From Bryum argenteum (Eukaryota > Streptophyta > Bryopsida > Bryales > Bryaceae), in contig CM073323.1 in NCBI GenBank assembly GCA_037043015.1, positions 23,278,758 to 23,342,757 on the forward strand: a stretch of DNA of 64,000 nucleotides, written 5' to 3'. Positions 46,716 through 57,847 of the stretch are shown here, in pieces. Position 1 is the first letter of the stretch; each line of letters starts with the position of its first letter. The notes under the pieces were generated by a model that was not told the origin of the DNA, searched no databases, and saw nothing but the letters and a program-made list of their open reading frames with translations. The position numbers and the translations under genes are program-made.

Positions 46716-47898
46716 TCAACTATCATAGAGTAAAACTAGATCACCCTCTTTAAATTCTTTCTTTTGCAATTTACTATCATAAAAAGATTTTCGTCGTTGT
46801 TGAGCTACATAGGTATTATATAAAGCTTCTCTCCTATGTTCATCTAATTTCTCCAATTGACAGAGTCTAGTTTCCAAACTCTCAACATCACCCAATCTAT
46901 CTGTAATTGCTATCCTTAGGGAAGGTAATTCAAATTCTATTGGAAGAATAGCTTCCTGTCCATAAACCAATTGGAATGGTGTAAATTTGGTAGTTACCTT
47001 ATATGTTGTTCTGTAAGCCCAAAGAGCTGCCCATAATTTCTCATCCCAATCGGTACCAGCTCCTGCAATGGTTTTAGTTAAAATATTACATAACAAGCCA
47101 TTGGTTTTCTCTGTTTGCCCATTGGCTCTAGGGTGGTAAGGGCTAGTTTTTCGATGCTTAATAAGAAACTTAGTTGTTAATAATTCAATAGTTTCATTCA
47201 AAAAATGAGTGCCCCTGTCGCTTATTAATTCGATTGGACAGCCAAATCTAGAAATTATGTTTTCGTATAAGAATTTAGCTACGGTTTGAGCGTCGTCATT
47301 TCTAGTGGCCATGGCTTCCGCCCATTTAGTAGCATAATCTGTTGCAACTAAGATATACCGCTTTCTACCATATCTAGTTGGAGGTGCTATTGGACCAACA
47401 AAGTCGATCCCCCACTTTTCAAAGGGTGCTAATGCCAATAGGGGTTGTAAAGGCATAGCTGTTGTAGGGGTAGGACGTCCTACCCTCTGACAAGGATCAC
47501 AATGTTTAGCATAATGATGGGCGTCTTTAAAAAGGCAAGGCCACCAATAGGCAAAATTTAAAACTTTTCGAGCTGTAGTGTCTCCCGCAAAATGACCCCC
47601 GCATCCATCGGTATGACACCCCTCTAAAATTAAGGGAATTTCATTTGTAAAGATGCAACGTCGTAATAATCCGTCCTTACCTTTTTTTATATAAAATATC
47701 ATTTATTAAAGAATAAGGAGCACATTTATGCATAAAATGTTTGATTTGTTTTTCATTCAATTGGTTTGGTAAAGTATTAGTCCTCAAATATTCTAAAGTA
47801 TCTTTATGCTCCGATTGTATTGCTTCTACTACAAACAATTGCCCATCTAGTAGCTCATCATCGATTGGAACAATATTAGATTCCTCTGTAGGTTCCAA
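46716..47898 (-). pseudogene. Gypsy integrase, one frameshift
   Basis: The 5' linker frame (47898-47677) and the main frame (47702-46716) overlap at a frameshift. The HHCC zinc-binding part is present (CHTDGCGGHFAG, then HCDPCQRVG). The DDE core is complete: WGIDFVGPI, ISDRGTHFLNE and HPRANGQTEKTN. The C-terminal part ends FYDSKLQKKEFKEGDLVLLY, a GPY/F-like region. It would join element DNA to the genome. Confidence 0.88.
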
Positions 47899-48038
47899 TC
47901 GGGATAAATGGTCAGCATTGGCAATTTGGCATGGGTCTGACCAGGCCTAACTATAATTGAAAAATCGAATTCCTGTAGGAGTATTAAAACCGACCACTCA
48001 AATCGGGTTTATCAATTAAATATTTTAACGCATCGGGA

Positions 48039-49481
48039 TCAACGTAAAAAAGTAAATGGATATCCCAATAGATAATGCCTAAATTTTTGTACCGCAAAGA
48101 TCATACCTAAAGCCTCACGTTCGGTAGTGGTATAATTTTTCTCTGCAGCTATCAATTGGCGAGTGGCGAAATAGATAGGGTGATCCATTTTCTTTTCATC
48201 TTTTTGACTCAAAGCACAACCCAATGCAATATTAGAAGCATCCACATATACATGGAATGGTTTTTCCCAATCGGGAGGTATTAACACAGGTGCACTACTC
48301 AAGCGTTCTTTTAAGGTAATAAAGGCTTTAGTACATTCCGAAGTCCAAATAGGATTTACTCCCTTTTCCAATTTTTTTAATAAATTGGTTAATGGGGCGG
48401 CATGTGTAGCGTAATCCTTGACCGCTCTTCTATAATAACTTCCTAAACTTACAAAACTTCTCACTTCAGTTATTGTCTTAGGTTGGGGAGTATTAACAAT
48501 TAAGGCAATTTTATCTGGATCGGTACTAATACCTCCCTTACTAACAATGTGTCCTAGCAATTTATCATAAGGTACAACAAATTGACATTTAGCTGCATTG
48601 AGGGAAATTCCAAACTGGTTACATTGAGCAAAACAATGTGCCAAATGGGTGGGATGGTCTTTCTTATCACCAAACACACAAAAATCATCTAAAAATATCT
48701 CCATAAATTTACGTAGATATTTATGAAATGCTACAGTAACAATTCTCTGAAAGGTCGCAAGCCCATTACAAACTCCAAATGACATCCTATTATAGGCATA
48801 GGTCCCCCAATCGGTAGTAAAAGTAGTCAATAATTGATCTTTTAACGCTATGGTAATCTGGTTATAACCAAAGAAACCGTCTAAGAACGAGTACATCTCA
48901 TGGCCGGCTATGGAGTCTAAGACACTATCTGTAAAAGGCAAAGGGAAGTAATCTTTTTTTGTAGCTGCATTTAACCGCCTATAGTCTTGACAAATACGGA
49001 AATTACCATTTTTCTTAGGTACTATTACAATTGGACTAACCCATTCGCTAAAGGGTATTGGATAGATAAATCCTATTTTTAGGAGTTTGTCTATTTCCTC
49101 TTTCACTAATAGGGAGTATTTTGGGTTAAGTCGGTGTTGCCTTTGGCGCACCGGTTTAGCATCTTCTTCTAAGTTGATATGGTGTTGACACAACTCAGGT
49201 GGTACACCTTTCAAATCTTTATAAGAAAATGCAAAAGTGTCCAAATGCGATTTAAAAAAACTTAGCCAATTATTAACTTCTTCCGATTTTAATTGTTTAC
49301 CTAACTGAATTATATTTGGGTTCTCTTCACTACCAATATTCAAATCTCGACACAAATCTTTGTAAACATGTTTTATTATTGGGGTTGAATCAAAAGAATA
49401 ATCCCATAAATTCTTAGATTCACCCATCGGTTCTATTTCTGATTGGATTGAAATGACTCCATATACTGGTTTGTCTGTCAT
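48039..49481 (-). pseudogene. Gypsy reverse transcriptase and RNase H
   Basis: A 480-codon open frame. RT: CQDYRRLNAATKKDYFPLPF, FLDGFFGYNQITIAL, FGVCNGLATFQ and IFLDDFCVFG (the YxDD box is FLDD). RNase H starts at HVYVDASNIALGCALSQ, with the second acid at TEREALGMIF. The frame stops at LLGYPFTFLR, and the rest of RNase H (YVDPDALKYLIDK) continues in another frame, so it is truncated by a frameshift near 48040. It is otherwise intact. Confidence 0.88.
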
Positions 49482-50236
49482 CTACGATTCAAGAACCCTA
49501 TCGGAGTTTTCATTCTCTGAACATGAGAATTTATATTCTCCCGGACCTATTTCCTTAAAAACTCTCGCTGTTGGTACTATACTTTGTTTTGGTAGTTTAC
49601 ATAGTTTGACTTTATTAGCATTCTTATCATATTTATCATCAGTGTCATAGTCAAAATCACTTGAAGCTTCAGGTGATTCCCATTGTGTTTCTCCACGATA
49701 TTTCTTTGAATACATTTGTAATTAACTTTAGATGTTCCTGACCCAATCGTTATCAAGCCCTTACCCCAATCGTCTTTAGCTTTTGCTTGATAAAGCCAAG
49801 GTCGGCCCAATAAAATAGGGTAGGATGAAAAAGAATTAGTTTGTTGGAATACAATATAGTCTCTAAAGAAAACAAGTCCAGATATTATAGTTTTTACTTT
49901 ATATAGAATACCCTTTGGTATTACCCGGCTTTGATCAGCCATGAGTAAAACTAATTTGGTATCTTGTAAACCCGGTAATTGTAAGCTAATCATGGTTTCC
50001 CAATTCATTAAGTTTACACTCGAACCTCCATCTACCTGCACTCTTGTAATTACTATCCCATCAATCATGACATCAATCGTTGGACTACCGGGATCTGGAC
50101 TAATTGAGATTTCATGTACTACGTGTTTTCTTCTTTTTCTAATTAAATTTGATTGTAAAGTACTCCGACAAAGTGGAGCTACCCCTAACAATTGTTTAAT
50201 TGTGATGTCAGCTTTTAAATGACCCAAGTCTTCCAA
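49482..50236 (-). pseudogene. Gypsy aspartic protease region, frameshifted
   Basis: The frame at 50236-49577 carries VQVDGGSSVNLMN, matching the retropepsin D-(S/T/G)-G-(S/A) active-site box (here DGG), and YPILLGRPWLYQAKA, the ILGRPWL flap-side motif of plant Gypsy proteases. The linker to RT continues in a second frame (49715-49482). Protease would process the Gag-Pol polyprotein. Confidence 0.78.
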
Positions 50237-51996
50237 AATATCATAAGGAGTACACCTTGCATAATTCCAATTGGTTTAGATTTTTTTATTTTTCCAAACC
50301 GATTGGATTTAACATGGACTGGTTGATCTACAATTGGCACTGTATGTTTTCTCCAATTGGGGTGCTCTGGTAATATCTCCAGATCTTCACCAATTGGTAT
50401 TGCTCTATTCGATTGTTTTTCATTAATTTGGCTAAATTTCATTAAAGGATGATTATGAATATTTGGGGCTGGTTGATAATCATCAAACTCTCCATCAACT
50501 ATTGGGTTAAAATATTTCCGGTTTGGTTCAATTGGAACTACTGTCGGTAACTCCAATTGAGATTTCTGTAAAGGAGCCGTACCTATTGGTACACCCTCAC
50601 TACCCATCCTCTCATTATTACCATTTGGTATAACAATGGATCCCAATTGGATTAACGGATCAGCACTTGATTGTGCATGTCCTCCAATTGGTTTTTTATC
50701 ACCAGTTGTTGATGATGAGGTCTTGTCTTCACTAACAATGGGTTGGTCGCCTATTGCAATTTGTTTTGCTGCTCTGGCCTTGGTTGTTACCAATTGAGCA
50801 TTTTGAATTTGCTCTTTAAGATCAACTCCTATATGGGTAACAGGTTGGGCATAATTCATTTTCCCTTTCTCTTTATTTATATATATATGGTGAACTGCTC
50901 TTTCATTATCATTGAGGTTGTAACCATCAGGCAAAAGTACTAATTTTGCACTTGTGTCTGAGTTCTGAACTAACCCATCATTATTTCTAGGATTTTCTTT
51001 CTTTGGCCCATTGCATTGTTCAGAAGTGTGGCCAATCTGACCACAATTTCCACACAATGGAACATAAGGTACACTTGCCCTGGCGTTAGGACAATTCCGA
51101 GCGTAATGCCCCATAATGCCCCATCTGGTGGCAATTGAAACACATACTATTGGATTTGTCTTGTTGGTTTGAATTATTACATCCATACATAGGTTCACCT
51201 TGGTTAGGACTCCTATTTGACATTGAATTCCATCCTCTATTTTGAGAATTGGGATTTTGTGGGATATACTGATTGGGATTGCCATTGTATCCACTATTGT
51301 TGAAATTCATTCTATTTTAAAATTGGGATTAAAATTTTGGTTATTTGGCACATAATTGGGATTAAAATTATTTCCCTTATAATTAAATTGTCGTACAAAT
51401 CCGTGGGGATTATAATTATTACCGGAATAATAATTATAATTATTTTTAGTGTTTTCCATGTAGTTAACTTGTCCAATTCTATTTCTTTGATTAGTATCCA
51501 CCACTAAGCTTTTTTGTAATTTCCTACATGATTCTATATCATGTTTTCCACCACAAAATTTACACTTTGGAGGTAAATTAGGTGGTGATGGGCAATCTAA
51601 TAACATATGACGTTGGCCTTTGCAATTGGTGCACCATATGTTAGCTCTATCATTAGGAGGTTGGTCTTTCTTTCCTGTAGCATTAAAATGAACCGCTAAC
51701 TCATTAATTTTATTGGTCAATTCCATCAACTGAGATTCAATCCTAGCTTGCTCTGCCCGTCTTGGATTAATTGGTGGCGGACTTATAGGTACAGTTTGTA
51801 CAAGTCCTACATTTATTGGTATATTTGCCGGTAATGTTACATTAGGTGAACCATCGGGGGTAGGTGTTGCATACATCTGGGGTGGATATGGATTCTGATT
51901 AAGTGCCATCGGTGCTAACCTATCGCTCTGAGTCGGTCTTGGCAATGATTGGATTGCCATTCCATAGTTGTCCTCAAAATTCACCTCTTCCCACAA
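50215..51996 (-). pseudogene. Gypsy Gag C-terminal part with zinc knuckles, frameshifted
   Basis: Three overlapping frames (51996-51307, 51310-51086, 51294-50215) cover one protein broken twice. Knuckle-like motifs are CTNCKGQRHMLLDC, CKFCGGKHDIESC, CFNCHQMGHY (broken) and CGNCGQIGHTSEQC. The third is interrupted by a perfect 10-bp tandem duplication TAATGCCCCA at 51104-51123. Zinc knuckles bind genomic RNA in the particle. The rest is Asn/Gln-rich linker leading to protease. Confidence 0.75.
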
Positions 51997-52042
51997 TTTG
52001 GCCCTCCTATAAGCATCATTTAAATTATTGGGTACAATTTCT

Positions 52043-52780
52043 TTAACATGTTTTCAATTGGTGTGGTACTAGACCTCTGATAAAAAACCTCATCTGCATT
52101 TGATCGTTATACCCATGGTCAGCTGGAAGTCTTAAGACTAAATCTTCCAATCGGCCATAGTAAGAATCAACGGACTCTCCTAAATTCATTGTAATATCCT
52201 GCAGTTGTTCACTTAATTGCTCCTCATAAGCTATTGGACAAAAATGTGCTAAAAACTCAGTTCTTAACATATTCCAATTAACAAAATGACCAGGTTGTTG
52301 CCGTTGAAACCATTGTTTCGCATGGCCTTGCAATGTAATCGGGAATATACTCAGCCAATGGGCCTCTGTTCTAGCGTTGTTAGCATTGCACACGGTTAAA
52401 AACTCGTGTATGTGCCTATCGGGGTCACTTCCCATATTCCCATAAAAATGTGGAAATTGGATTAAGGAATATGGTTGATCGTTAATATCTCCGTCCCTCA
52501 TAGCCACCGGTAATACCGGGTTTGCTAACGCCATTGGTTCTCTTTCAAAACCAAAACAATCACTCACAAACCACTCAATTGGACGTTTTCTCACATGAGA
52601 TACCTGATCAGATTGTCCTATGCCATTTAAGTCATAGATTTCTTTCTTAGGACTATTGGGTAACGAACTCGACCGATTGCTCTCAAATTGGTCCAAACAT
52701 TGTCGAAATTTAGATCTTCTCCTAGCTCTCTCTTCCCTCTTGCTTATTTTAGGCTCAATTATATCATCGCTACTCATCAA
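52043..52780 (-). pseudogene. Gypsy Gag (capsid-type retrotransposon gag domain)
   Basis: A 245-codon frame starts from ATG at 52780. Retrotrans_gag landmarks are FPHFYGNMGSDPDRHIHEF, LSIFPITLQGHAKQWFQRQQ, WNMLRTEFLAHFCPIAYEEQ and GESVDSYYGRLEDLVLRLP. The frame breaks near 52045, and the protein continues in another frame (AYRRAKLWEEVNFED). It would assemble the virus-like particle. Confidence 0.85.
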
Positions 52781-52871
52781 TATATCTAATAATCAAGTTT
52801 ATAACCATTCCAATTGGTTTAAGTAATCATGAAAATTTGTATTCTTCTCCAATTGAAAATAAAAATTACCT

Positions 52872-52888
52872 CCCTAGCATGGTCGCCA
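52872..52888 (-). promoter_or_regulatory. Primer-binding site of the Gypsy element
   Basis: On the minus strand, three bases after the 5' LTR, the sequence reads TGGCGACCATGCTAGGG. The TGG start (complement of tRNA CCA) and position are right; the priming tRNA was not identified. Confidence 0.7.
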
Positions 52889-52891
52889 AAA

Positions 52892-54920
52892 TGTAGTCGG
52901 TTTTTATATTCTACTGCAAAGAATAACCTATGGGTAGGGTTTGAACACTAGGAGGTAAATTACTCTCAATCGGAATTTTCTACTCAACCCAAGGAAACCC
53001 AATTGCAAGGTTTTGAATATAAATCATTCTTAACCCCTAAACGACCAAGGCCTCCGATTTGGCTGTTTTGCTATTTCGGGCAGCCTAGATGAAGGGGTTA
53101 GAATCAATATTTTTGCCTAAGATTTTTATTGGATGTTCCCTATACTACAAGGTGTATGTGGGAACAATTGCAAAGTCAAACTCCACTTTTGGAGTCTTAA
53201 AACGCAAATTTTCGTTTCCAGCTTTGGGGCGGGCAGAAAAAAACTTTTTATTTTTAACTTTTTTTTGAGATTTTTTTAAAATTTTCTTTTCTTGACTGAT
53301 TTCCTACTTAGGTTTCCAAGTGACCCAAGTCAAAACTTTTACTAATTCTACAAGGGCACCCTTCAAAAAATTACAAGAACTAGATCCAAAGTTTCAGAAT
53401 ATTACAATTTTTCTTTCAAATTTGCTAAAATTTGAGATTTAGTAATTTTTTGAATTTCTTTTTCTCAAAATTCACAAACTCATGAAGGCACCTACTCACC
53501 ATTCATTTTCCCCTAAACCAAATACGACAAATGTGGTGCATGTTTTACCGAATCCTTGATTTCTACCTTCTTCTAGTAAATAAATTGCATGAAGGTTCAA
53601 AAAACCAAATGAGTGTCTAAAATTTTGCATGGTAATGCTCAACTTAGTTACCTACATGGAAAAAAATATAAGCAAGATGTTTGAGGTATTAAGCATCACA
53701 ATATCGTTTGCACAAAGTCGACTATGTCTGCTGAAAAAAAGTTTGCATCAACTTTGAATGTTATGATCTTGGAAATGGAAAAGATCCAACGGTTGAAATT
53801 TTAAACACTATTGCTCATGATAGTTATCTTTAAGATCCTACGGTTAATAGTTTCAAAAAATTGTGAAAAAAATTCTCATACACCAAAGTTTACAAGGTGG
53901 TATGAAATCGCAGTTTTGGAGTTTGGAGCTCTCAAAACACCATGGTCGTTTAGGGGTTAAACTCATACCAATAGATAAAGGTGATAGGACCACTTATCAC
54001 AATGGAGTCGATTGTAAGTCTTTAAGTTCTTTCTCCAGGAGGATTTGCTTTATTTTCCAATTGTCTTTTCTCCAATTGTCATGCTTCCAATGACTTCCCC
54101 AATCAGTAATGGCTGCAAGCCAAATAGCCCAGATTGGTCTGGTTATAATGATGTCAGGCTCTCTCAATTGAATCTCGTTCATCTGATCCCTAGCGCTGTC
54201 TTATGAGCTTTCTCCTTTTGGTACGTTTCCCCAATTGCTCATTTCTTCTCTTTACAATTCTCAAATTCTCTCCCAATGTCTAATCAATTTGATCAATTGA
54301 TTTCACTTCCTCCATATTCCAATTCTTAACGCAATCGGTGTTTTAAACTGTTTATTTAGCTTTAGTCTTTCCGATCGTGTTTTACTTACAGTTCTCTCAA
54401 ACTCAATCGACTTTCTCTCAATCAGCATACTTCTTTCTTAATTGCCATCACTTTCAGAATACTCCTTACCTCTCAATTTTCTCACTATCTGGATTTCCAA
54501 TTACCATTCCTCACATGCGCTTTATTCTCACAGATTTTCAATGAATCACTCATGCACACATACACCATCAAATCTCATACCGATTGTAACATAAAACTCC
54601 ACACACACACAGATTGCAAAACAAATTTAATTATTTTTATCTATTAATCACAAGAAAAGCATACAATTGTTTTACTTCCGGCGATTGGAAGGAGTTCCTC
54701 TCTCTCAGGCTAACTAATCATCAGCATCGGTTTCCTGCCTTATATCTTTACTCCTATTGACAGTTACAAATTGTATTCTCCATCGGTTTATATCCCGAAT
54801 AGCTATCAATCGGTAATTTAGAGTCACTATCAGTTCATTTAGTAACCCAATTGGCTAACTACTGAAATTTACAGAAACAAACACCAATCGGTCAGAACTA
54901 AGCAAAATACATGGACTACA
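52892..54920 (-). repeat. 5' LTR (right), interrupted by a TTAA-type transposon
   Basis: It has the same ends as the left LTR. Removing the 923-bp insert with one TTAA leaves an LTR of about 1.1 kb, which contains the roughly 198 bp missing from the left copy. Confidence 0.95.
53034..53956. mobile_element. TTAA-flanked non-autonomous DNA transposon nested in the LTR
   Basis: A 923-bp insert is flanked by TTAA (53030-53033 and 53957-53960). Its ends are CCCCTAAACGACCA on the left and, complemented, CCCCTAAACGACCA on the right. The uninterrupted sister LTR reads CATTCTTAAACTCATACC at this point, with one TTAA, so the target duplication and both boundaries are exact. There is no coding frame. 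Interior homology links it to 26475-26914 and to the element at 63894. Confidence 0.95.
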
Positions 54921-55154
54921 AGATATCAAGTCTCACTTCACATTTCTATGATTTCATGCATGTGATAGATGGTACATAGCAACCTCCTCACATTTCTTGT
55001 AATAAAAGTACTAGTAGACTCCTTTCTATCTGCGTGAGATCATGTCTGCCATTTAAAGGTGCTTGCTAGTACTACATCCAATCCATCTTATAAAAAACTG
55101 CTCTTTATAGCAATCAAGGTGTATCTATTTCCTAAGGTAGTACAATGGAAGTTG

Positions 55155-55460
55155 CATTGATAGAAAATGGCATTAAGAGTGACATCCATTGTGACTTATC
55201 TTTAGTGATGCAGAGTACTTGTTTAAATTGTGCTTCCAATGACATCAAAATAAATTATAATATTTGCGACTTTTCATTTGGTTTTTTTGGCTATAGTAAA
55301 CAATACTATACCCTAGTAGATTAGTAAAAGTTTTTAAAAAATGACAAATATAATGATTTTTTTTTTTTTATATCATTCAAAGCATAATCTAAACAGGCAG
55401 TCTGTGTCACTAAGGACAAGTTATTACACATGTCACTTTTAATGCTATTTTCAACTACTG
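55155..55460. mobile_element. CACTA-type MITE, copy 2
   Basis: It is homologous to the element at 26915-27245. Common blocks are AATGACATCAAAATAAATT, GGACAAGTTATT-like and the inverted ends (CATTGATAGAAAATGGCATT left; CAGTAGTTGAAAATAGCATT right, complemented). The ends are decayed and no target duplication is visible. It lies 230 bp from the Gypsy element. Confidence 0.65.
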
Positions 55461-57847
55461 AAGATTTAACAATGGAGAGGGATTTAGGTTCCCTATGTCG
55501 TGAAGAATATGAGACTACTTGAGAAGTGCTAAGTAATCTACCTATCTAGGCAATTTGGAGATAACACTGCAAGTTCAATATGTGTTGAAGTGTATTTCAA
55601 TGAGTGTGGTCTTCTACAACGTCTGGAATACCACTACCCAAGTAGGCGTAGGCTCTTGATTGGTTGGACTTGCAAAGACACCCCAACTAGAGGCTAGCCC
55701 ACAAATACTCACGTATTCAAGACTTGCAAAGACACCCCACAAATACTTACGTATTCCACAGATCTTTGGATTAAAAGCGACTTGTTCCGCTCCTTTCTGC
55801 TCCTAAAGAGATGATACCCGGCTTGAACGCCCGCTCTACACAATAAAATCCTTACTTTAGAGTATAGCCAAATAGCCAATGTATGTTCCCACTTGCATTG
55901 ATAGGGCTACCAATTACGGTGTTGCCAGTGGCTTTCATGGCTTACCTCACTTAGACTCCTGATTGGAAGACTAAAGTGTCTCTTTACCTCAAACGTGGGT
56001 GTTGATGGAGAAATCAAATCAATTGATGTCGTTTTTCTTTACATGATTGTACTTTTGTTCTACTAGTACGAACATGTGTGAACAACAACTCAATTGATAG
56101 CCGACCCACATCTTTAACAAGGCAGCAGAAATCTTGCTTTTACAATAAGTGTACCGATAGCTAGAACTTAACTTTGCTTCAGCAACAAGTTTAACTTCCG
56201 AATTAGATCTTGTTTTGGAAATACAATTGATTGGTAATACGTAGTCTCATTAATCCTTAAGAGCCCATTCATTACATACATAATTATGTCTATAATGACA
56301 TAGGTTTGTCTCTTATTAAGCATAAATATTCTTGTGTTCTTTCAAACATCTTATTCCAAACAACATTTTCGACAATATTCCTACTAGTGTTAGATAGGCT
56401 CTTAGAAACTCATGAGTTTACTTTAGCGGATCGCTTTGTAAGATAGCTTTGAAATGAAAGTGTTACAAAAGCTCACTTTGCGGCACGTTGTCCCCCATGA
56501 GGATCTATTTTACCCATCGCCCTTGTATTTGTTGTCTTACCACCTTTCCTAAAAGGGACTTACCAGCTAGTAAGTATTCAACAAAAAAATTCAAGTCATA
56601 AAGGTTGAAAGGGTTGCCACCGTCTTTTGTCAACCCCCTTTTTATTCTTTGGTCACTTATAATTTTGTTGAGGAGTACGGTGACTCCAAATTCCATGGGA
56701 GTTACCTTCACCTTCAAAATAGAGCGACTTGGCCCAAGCATGATGAGAGGCCCTAACCCTGATATTCTTATAACGTTGTCTCTCATTTTGATTTTTGAGT
56801 AATTCCCCACAATTGAAAAGTGGAATTTCACTCCACTTGCTAGTACACGTTCTCATGGAGACATAGTGGTTGTCCTTGTGTGTGGTTGTTTTGTGAGAAT
56901 TCGACTTTACAAGTGGAGACATGTCCTCATGAAGACAAAGTGGTTGTCCTTGTGTGCGGATAATTCGACTTTACAAGTGGAGACATGTCCTCATAGAGAC
57001 ATAGTGGTTGTCCTTGTTTGTGGTTGTTTAGTGAGAATTTGACTTTACAAGTGGGGCCATAATAACTCGATCTAGCGTGTGCAACTTCTTTCGAGTCCAA
57101 CTGCATGCAATAAATGTGTCATTTATTCATACACAAAAGACGAATCCTTGCCTTTTGTGTCGGATCCTTAGATCTTGTTGACAGATGTTATGCACACGTT
57201 GCCGTTCTCCTTCTAGAAGAACTGCTAACAAGTAATGATGCAGTATTAGTAGGAACGACATTACGCAATATTATTAGATATTGTTACTCATCCAAGAAAA
57301 CTTGTTACCACCCAACTTATGACTCAATTTTATTGTACTGAGAATTTGTAATGCGAGATCGAAAAGGCCATGGACAGTACCAAAAGGAGAGGGTAACCTC
57401 AATCCCATTCACTGGCACTGTCTACGGTGGTAAAAATCAAACTGATTGAAAACATGTAAATTTCGATCACTTTTTATTACAAGCAGCGAAAGTCTCAATG
57501 TTGCACAACAATCGTCTTGAAAGGAGACTGATGCTAAACAATAATATGAGAAAGAGATCATAGAATGATAGGAAAGAAGCGATACTAAAGAAGCCGCAAT
57601 GAAAAGAATGACATGATGTTGCGTAAAAGAGTGATATTATAGTTAGCTGACATAACCAAGTGAAAGTTTTGGTATGTGCCATTTTAGCACCTGAATCGAG
57701 GTTGGGTTGAGTGTAATGTTTATGGACAGCGCCGAGAGACTTCCCATGTGTCCAGTTTCCACTTGTAAGAGGACACATAAGAAGTCTCAAGGCAGCAAAA
57801 AAACTAGCTTATTGATAGAATTTCTATATACAAATATACACGTTCTT
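55461..57847. other. Intergenic DNA with local tandem repeats
   Basis: No gene is recognised. A duplicated ACTTGCAAAGACACCCC block, each copy followed by CAAATACT-ACGTATTC, lies at about 55668-55762. The final few hundred bases before 57848 are probably the 3' UTR of the minus-strand coiled-coil gene. Confidence 0.45.
56849..57056 (+). repeat. Three imperfect tandem units of about 65-75 bp
   Basis: Units start at about 56849, 56923 and 56987. Each runs from (G)TCCTCATGAAGACA- through GTGGTTGTCCTTGT- to TTCGACTTTACAAGTGGAG. The middle unit is about 10 bp shorter. Confidence 0.8.

Larger units (their letters stand above)
43127..54920 (-). mobile_element. Athila-like Ty3/Gypsy LTR retrotransposon with nested insertion
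   Basis: The element is on the minus strand. Both LTRs begin TGTAGTC and end GACTACA, and the flanks carry a perfect 5-bp duplication AGATA (43122-43126 and 54921-54925). Minus-strand order is 5' LTR, primer site, gag, zinc knuckles, protease, RT, RNase H, integrase, extra ORF, purine tract, 3' LTR. RT motifs (QDYRRLNAATKKDYFPLPF, FLDGFFGYNQ) are closest to the Athila lineage as I know it. Apart from a roughly 198-bp deletion in the left LTR and the transposon in the right one, the LTRs differ by about four substitutions and one indel in some 900 bp, so insertion is recent. Despite this, the coding part has at least six frameshifts. Confidence 0.95.
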
